The translations under genes were made by a program, and so were the position numbers. A stretch of DNA of 64,000 bases from Flavobacterium sp. 9AF (GTDB lineage: Bacteria; Bacteroidota; Bacteroidia; Flavobacteriales; Flavobacteriaceae), in assembly GCF_902506265.1 (NCBI RefSeq), contig NZ_LR733556.1, positions 2,891,062 through 2,955,061 of the forward strand, written 5' to 3'. The notes under the pieces are model-generated. The model was not told the origin of the DNA and ran no database searches. It was given only the letters and a program-made list of their open reading frames with translations. This document shows, one piece after another, positions 59,574 through 64,000 of this stretch (within the stretch, counting starts at the first letter, position 1; the number at the start of each line of letters is the position of its first letter).

Positions 59574-60173
59574 TTAATTATTGAATATCACTTTTCTATG
59601 TTCTATTTGTCCCTTTTCATTAAGAGTAATAATCATTTCTTCTTTCTTAATAGGAACTATTTCTTCTCCAGAATATCCCCAATCCGTTTGAAGAAAAATA
59701 ATTTCTTTTTTATTCTTTATAAAAAACTCAATTGTATGACTTTTATCATTATCAAAAGCAGTTGCTTTACCAATATATAAATGGTCAATCAATCCAAAAT
59801 TTTTATCATGAGTACAAACTATCATTTGGTCAAATGTTCCAGTATTGTGCAAAATACTGACAGTAATTTTATTTCCAGGATTCAAATCTATTTTTTCAGA
59901 ACCAATAATTCTTAAATCTCTAATTGTATCTGTAATTTTTGGGTAATATTTATGCAAGTTTTCTTGGCTTAATTTTCCATGAATTGGTAAAATAGATTGC
60001 TCATTTTTTGAGTCTTTTTTTTCTATTTCCAATTCAATTGGTTTACTCTTTTTTGTTTCTATTGTTTGTAAACAATTAATTGTTTTGGTTTGTCTTTTTT
60101 CTTCATTTGATTTACAATGAATGATTGAAACTAATATTAAACCAAGAAGTATTAATCGATTCATTTTTCTCAT
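59574..60173 (-). CDS. Lipoprotein of unknown function (199 aa)
   Basis: 199 residues from ATG 60171-60173 (an ATG at 60162-60164 is an equal alternative). Lipoprotein signal LILVSIIHCKS with the acylated cysteine near residue 20. The mature protein is Lys/Glu-rich at first, then beta-rich (LNPGNKITVSILHNTGTFDQMIVC). No family is recognised. It is membrane-anchored. Confidence 0.6.
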   Translation of the reverse strand: MRKMNRLILLGLILVSIIHCKSNEEKRQTKTINCLQTIETKKSKPIELEIEKKDSKNEQSILPIHGKLSQENLHKYYPKITDTIRDLRIIGSEKIDLNPGNKITVSILHNTGTFDQMIVCTHDKNFGLIDHLYIGKATAFDNDKSHTIEFFIKNKKEIIFLQTDWGYSGEEIVPIKKEEMIITLNEKGQIEHRKVIFNN

Positions 60174-60228
60174 ATTAGAGCTAAAGTTTCTAGTTTGTTA
60201 AGTTTAAAAAGCTTAGTAAAATCGTTTT

Positions 60229-61032
60229 TCATTTTTTTAACCTCATAAATTTCCAAAAGTCAAATTTAGGTTTTTCAATTTGCTTGTTTTGTTCTTCATA
60301 CATTTTTTCCAACTCCAAATACGATTTAATAGCTACTTTTTGTCTGTCTGTAACAACAATTCCATAATGATTGCCAACGTTAGAACTAATTCTTTCAAAC
60401 TTACCCAGTGAAAGCATTTTTTCATTTATTCTCTTTCCATCGTCATAGTCTTCAAAAATTGAAATGGGTAAAGGTTTGTATTTCGGAGTGGATTTAATAA
60501 ATTTTGAAAAAAAATAGGGGTCTAAATCGCCAAATTCTTGTCCAAATACAAGAGGAACTTCTATAGCTTGTCCTGTTTTTTCATTTTTAAAACCACAATG
60601 AAAGCCGTGAACAAAATACCTCCAATTTTCAAGTTTTCCCATCTGTCTTTCGTCTTGTTTAAGTTCGTTAAAGGTTTCCATTGGAAAGTCTTTGTTTAAT
60701 TTCAGTTTAAGTTTATTAACTAATTTATAGAGCAATTCTTCACTTAATTGTCTATAATCTTTTGCACACTGCTCAAAAAAAACTTGATGATCTTCAATTT
60801 CTTTATCCGTGATAAGTTTAGCAATGTTTATTTCAGGTTCAATTGTGTGTATTCCAATTAGAAAACCCACAAGTTCCTTTTTAAGATTTTGACCTATAGT
60901 TTTCCTTTGATTTTGAACTTCTTTTTCAAAAACAAGTTTCATTTTCTGTTCACGAGGAATTAAGCGAATTCTCTCAAGCGTAGGAACCTCTTCAACAGAA
61001 TTAATATTTATTATGTGTGTAGTTCTTTTCAA
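60229..61032 (-). CDS. DUF6896-like protein (267 aa)
   Basis: 267 residues, cytoplasmic. The central segment (about 134-180: WRYFVHGFHCGFKNEKTGQAI, then GQEFGDLDPYFFSKFIKST, in outline) resembles my memory of the DUF6896 family, which includes immunity-like proteins of Bacteroidota. The N-terminal 120 residues are helical and charged. The assignment is from pattern only. No toxin gene is adjacent. It belongs to the orphan minus-strand group. Confidence 0.5.
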   Translation of the reverse strand: MKRTTHIININSVEEVPTLERIRLIPREQKMKLVFEKEVQNQRKTIGQNLKKELVGFLIGIHTIEPEINIAKLITDKEIEDHQVFFEQCAKDYRQLSEELLYKLVNKLKLKLNKDFPMETFNELKQDERQMGKLENWRYFVHGFHCGFKNEKTGQAIEVPLVFGQEFGDLDPYFFSKFIKSTPKYKPLPISIFEDYDDGKRINEKMLSLGKFERISSNVGNHYGIVVTDRQKVAIKSYLELEKMYEEQNKQIEKPKFDFWKFMRLKK

Positions 61033-61112
61033 TGATGTCGTTTTAAAATTACATTTTACTTATTCTTTCAAAACTATTTGTATTATGAAAGCGGCAGTTA
61101 ATGCTCGTATAT

Positions 61113-61517
61113 TTATTTCAATTTGTTATATTTTTCAAAAAAAGCTAAAAGTTTAACTTCATCTATTTCAAAATTTTCTTTAATAACATTGTTTTCACAA
61201 AGAGCAAATATTAAATCATTTCGCCCTATAATTTTTTCGTTTGTAAATTCTTTTCCAATTTGGAAAAAAGTAATAACACTTGAAAATTTTCCATTTTCAT
61301 CAGAAGATATAGTTCCTTTAATCAATTCTTTTCCATCAATTTGTGAAATTAGAAATTCATTTCCTTTTCTACTGTAATTGTAAGCCAGTTCATCATTCAA
61401 GATAATTTTATCAGTTTCAAATTTGACAGCAGTAATAAGCTGCTTTTCAACTGATTTTTGAGCCTTTAAGTTATTAAAAGATAATATTAGAATTGTTATT
61501 AATAGAATTTTCTTCAT
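61113..61517 (-). CDS. Exported protein of unknown function (134 aa)
   Basis: 134 residues with a signal peptide (about 1-19, NLKAQ). The mature part is a small mixed alpha/beta domain rich in Glu, Lys and Ile. No family is recognised. It lies between the 267-residue gene and a 200-base gap before the PLP decarboxylase gene. I see nothing definite in that gap (61518-61716). Confidence 0.6.
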   Translation of the reverse strand: MKKILLITILILSFNNLKAQKSVEKQLITAVKFETDKIILNDELAYNYSRKGNEFLISQIDGKELIKGTISSDENGKFSSVITFFQIGKEFTNEKIIGRNDLIFALCENNVIKENFEIDEVKLLAFFEKYNKLK

Positions 61518-61716
61518 AGGGTGTTATATTTTATTTTTTTATTCATAATCGTATTACTTGTAATTTTTTGTTGCTAAAAGTAGTGGTGAAAATCATGGAC
61601 AAATCATAACAAATATAAACTTGTTTTACACAGTTCGATTCGAAAAAACAACTACAAAGTTTTAACTAGTGAAATAATTTTTGGAATAATAATAAGAAAA
61701 CCTTTATTCATAAGAA

Positions 61717-63120
61717 TTATGAGTTGCTTATAATTTTCATCATTTCGTTTGTAATAATATCAATGTCCTTTTTTGTTGTTCGCCAATTTACAAATGAAGC
61801 TCGTATTCCTTTTTTGTTGTTATAAATAGTTGGTGTCATAAAAACCTTTTGAGTATTGTTTAATTGGGTTAGAAAATCGGTCACTTTACTTTGATTTTCT
61901 TCTTTGCTCAATGTGAAACAAACATTATTTAATCGAACAGGTGCTAATAATTCAAATTCTTCACTGTTTTCAATAAATTGTCCTAAAATATTTGCCATTT
62001 CAACCGAGTTCTCCACAATGTATTGATAGCCTTTTTTTCCATAAGCCACTAAAGAAAACCAAACGGGTAATGCTCTTAGTCTTCTTGAATTTTCTGGTAA
62101 AAAATTCAGATAACTAAAGTTTTCAAGTGGATTTCCTAAATAGGGTGCATTAGAATTTTGGAAGGTTTCGGTTTGCAAAATTTTATGTTTTTCTTTCACC
62201 AGAAATAGTGCATTTTCATAGGGTACATTTAACCATTTATGACAGTCAATAGTTATACTATCCGCATTTTCCCAACCCTGCATGAGGTGTTTGTATTTAG
62301 GCGAACAAACAGCAAAGGCACCAAAAGCACCATCAATATGCCACCAAAAATTATATTTTTCTTTCAGTTTGGCAATGGCATTAAAATCATCATAATCCAC
62401 CGTATTTACAGTTCCTCCACTGGTAATTAATATAAATGGTTCCCCTTTCAATGCTGCTATTTTATTTTCTAAATCTGAAATGTCAATACTTTCTCTATTG
62501 CCTGCTTCGGTTTTTATTTTTTCGAAATTAGTACTTCCTATTCCTAGCATAGATAATGACTTGATTGCAGAAGAATGTGGGACTGCCGAAAAAATATTGA
62601 TTTTTTTAGACACACCATTTTTTGCAAAATCCATTTCAAAGTTTTTTCCATACCATTGTCTGGCAACACCAAGGCAAGTAAAATTTGACATTGTAGCACC
62701 TGTTACAAAACCACCTACAAAGTCATTTGGAAGATGGAATAAATCTAAAACTAATTTTATTGTTTCGAATTCAAGGATAGCCGAAATATCACCTTGACCT
62801 TTTGTTGCTTGTGTGTTTTGGTCATAGATAGTTGTTAACCAATCCCCTACAATTGATGCAGGTGTTGATCCACCTGTTACAAAGCCTAAATATCTAGGAC
62901 CTGTTGAGCCTACAATTATTTGCTCAAAGGTGTCATTAAACAATTTTAAAGCACTAAGTCCGCCAATGCCTATATCATTTAAATTGGTTGAAGGCATAAC
63001 AACTTCTTTTGAAGTGGTAGGCCTTTCTGAGATTTGATTTAAAAAGTCAAGCCCTTGAATTTTCACTTTTTCAAGTAAACTTTCCATATTTTCTAAATCA
63101 TGTTTTAATTGTTCGTTCAT
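61717..63120 (-). CDS. Group II pyridoxal-phosphate-dependent decarboxylase
   Basis: 467 residues. PLP-lysine in SITIDCHKWLNVPYE (about residue 295), the cofactor histidine and aspartate in FWWHIDGAFGAF, and HSSAIKSLSMLG. It belongs to the glutamate/aromatic amino acid decarboxylase group (tyrosine, tryptophan or glutamate decarboxylases); the substrate cannot be told. It removes the alpha-carboxylate of an amino acid to give an amine. It stands alone, with 600 bases of little-annotated DNA on each side. Confidence 0.87.
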   Translation of the reverse strand: MNEQLKHDLENMESLLEKVKIQGLDFLNQISERPTTSKEVVMPSTNLNDIGIGGLSALKLFNDTFEQIIVGSTGPRYLGFVTGGSTPASIVGDWLTTIYDQNTQATKGQGDISAILEFETIKLVLDLFHLPNDFVGGFVTGATMSNFTCLGVARQWYGKNFEMDFAKNGVSKKINIFSAVPHSSAIKSLSMLGIGSTNFEKIKTEAGNRESIDISDLENKIAALKGEPFILITSGGTVNTVDYDDFNAIAKLKEKYNFWWHIDGAFGAFAVCSPKYKHLMQGWENADSITIDCHKWLNVPYENALFLVKEKHKILQTETFQNSNAPYLGNPLENFSYLNFLPENSRRLRALPVWFSLVAYGKKGYQYIVENSVEMANILGQFIENSEEFELLAPVRLNNVCFTLSKEENQSKVTDFLTQLNNTQKVFMTPTIYNNKKGIRASFVNWRTTKKDIDIITNEMMKIISNS

Positions 63121-63278
63121 TTTTTAATAAGTGTTTGCGTAGTTGTAAAATTTGGTGATTACTTTTGAAAGTATATACCAAATTGAAATTTGCAACAATT
63201 TTGCCTATGTTAGAAGCAGTAATTAGTTATAACACTGTGTTACAATAACAGTTGTTAGCATATTTACTTCGGTCTATG

Positions 63279-63476
63279 TTACTGTATTATTATTTCATCT
63301 ATAATTTCTATGGCTCTTTTATACTGTATTCCATTTTCTTGATCCATTGTCAAAAAATGTCTTTCTTCAATAGATTTGATTTCTGGAATTAATCCAATTG
63401 GTTGTTCTATTACTATTGATTTAATATTAAAAGTTGTTTTATATAATGATATTAAAACAATATCAGCTAATGACAT
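63279..63476 (-). CDS. Hypothetical protein (65 aa)
   Basis: 65 residues with an ATG at 63474-63476. It is slightly acidic, with no signal peptide or motif. I do not recognise it. It may be a small regulator or a truncated gene. Confidence is limited by the short length. Confidence 0.4.
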   Translation of the reverse strand: MSLADIVLISLYKTTFNIKSIVIEQPIGLIPEIKSIEERHFLTMDQENGIQYKRAIEIIDEIIIQ

Positions 63477-63644
63477 TATGAAAAAGCACCTTAACTATCT
63501 TCAAATATACTCAAAATAAATTCTTAAAATGAAAGAAATAGAACTTGAATCTACTAAGAAGCTGTAAAGCTAAATAATGATGTTTTAGGATTAAAGACCT
63601 GTTGTTTTAGCCCAAGTTATTTCCCTAAAACAAGAGAAGTGCTT

Positions 63645-63670
63645 TGCTTTTGTAAAAACAAGCATTTTTT
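63645..63670 (+). terminator. Possible terminator-like hairpin in gene-poor region
   Basis: Imperfect stem TGCTT(T)TGT / ACAAGCA followed by six Ts, in the 341-base gap 63477-63817. It would end a plus-strand transcript, but no plus-strand gene is seen next to it. A 12-codon ORF at 63529 was not accepted. Confidence 0.4.
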
Positions 63671-63711
63671 GACTTCAAAAACTCGATTGTAATGAACTTT
63701 AATAATACAAG

Positions 63712-63741
63712 AACCTCTTTTAAAGCTATTTAAAAGAGGTT
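63712..63741. repeat. Perfect 13-base inverted repeat
   Basis: AACCTCTTTTAAA-GCTA-TTTAAAAGAGGTT. A very stable hairpin, with only weak T-runs, downstream of the truncated gene at the right edge. It may be its transcription terminator on the minus strand. Confidence 0.55.
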
Positions 63742-63817
63742 GAAATTTATATTATTTGAAAATTATTTTTATAAAACGGAGGTTATACAACAGCTATCGC
63801 AGTTAGCAGATGTTTTT

Positions 63818-64000
63818 CTAATTTGTCTCTACATTTTCATCATATTTCATTACAAACTTTTCTACTTTTTCAGAATCTAATTTGCATTCGTTTAAAGTTT
63901 TATCAGCAAGTAATTTTTTAATTAATAATTTCTTTGTAAAAATATAAGACTTTGATGTAAAGCTTAATTTCTTATCAAGAAAAATTATTTTATTGTATAG
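63818..64000 (-). CDS. C-terminal part of an unrecognised gene running off the right edge
   Basis: On the minus strand the frame is open from the right edge (64000) to TAG at 63818-63820, giving 60 residues without an internal start. The piece is lysine-rich with an acidic end (KYDENVETN). The 5' part is outside the window. No family can be named. Confidence 0.5.
   Translation of the reverse strand, partial: LYNKIIFLDKKLSFTSKSYIFTKKLLIKKLLADKTLNECKLDSEKVEKFVMKYDENVETN

Noticed and set aside
63529..63567. 12-codon ORF in the right-hand gap
   Set aside because: Too short, with no terminator or conservation evidence.
1..64000. tRNA, rRNA, transposase or integrase genes
   Set aside because: None were seen when reading both strands; no clear tRNA cloverleaf or conserved rRNA segment was noticed, though a covariance-model search would be needed to exclude them.

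Overview
The window looks like chromosomal DNA of a flavobacterium (Bacteroidota, Flavobacteriaceae, Flavobacterium-like). The evidence is: strongly AT-rich sequence; a type IX secretion (T9SS) sorting domain on one secreted protein; many 'SCxx' lipoproteins; families typical of the group (DUF4834, CCC-motif protein, DUF2752, YfhO, HutH, LytTR pairs, a menaquinone cluster); and repeated Bacteroidota-type -7 boxes (TAnnTTTG) a short distance before well-supported ATG starts. I see no rRNA, tRNA, CRISPR array, transposase or phage gene.

Layout. 0-2.7 kb: end of hutH, a DUF1304 membrane protein, and a RimB-like protease/RimK ligase fusion. 2.8-7.0 kb: a minus-strand block running from a LytS-type kinase and LytTR regulator into two tandem exported intradiol-dioxygenase-like proteins (one a lipoprotein, one a T9SS cargo) with a bicupin-like gene between them. 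7.0-13.5 kb: housekeeping clpC, gyrA and a TPR protein. 13.6-21.4 kb: a GNAT protein and outer-membrane protein, then DUF4834, YfhO, a glycosyltransferase and a flippase, probably for envelope polysaccharide. 21.5-26.9 kb: small envelope proteins, an Smr protein, a split YeeE/YedE sulfur transporter, two lipocalin-like proteins and a free-standing 30-codon ORF with its own terminator. 26.9-31.3 kb: clpS/prmA, a porin, CvfB and a YheT-like hydrolase. 31.3-37.6 kb: a tripartite RND efflux operon. 37.7-41.8 kb: YgiD-like dioxygenase behind a palindromic operator, VOC protein, serine hydrolase, PH-domain protein and C1 peptidase. 41.9-48.0 kb: menaquinone genes menB, menA and menC interleaved with two bacterial PH-domain proteins and a metallo-beta-lactamase-fold hydrolase. 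48-57 kb: miaE, a glycosyltransferase, a Nudix hydrolase, an SRPBCC protein, a MazG-like protein, a Vat-like acetyltransferase, ArsR/proline dehydrogenase and LysE. 57-64 kb: an accessory stretch of orphan minus-strand genes with two small broken ORFs, a PLP decarboxylase, and a gene running off the right edge.

How the genes work together. The clearest functional units are the kinase/regulator/dioxygenase block, the envelope polysaccharide run, the MFP-RND-OMF pump, the menaquinone cluster (menD and menE are not here) and the ArsR-proline dehydrogenase pair. No single element is an obvious new defence or mobile system. The best candidates for something undescribed are the dioxygenase block under LytS/LytTR, the 30-residue peptide gene at 26.2 kb, the zinc-ribbon protein at 50.4 kb with a possible ribosomal L7/L12-like core, and the decaying orphan cluster at 57-61 kb.
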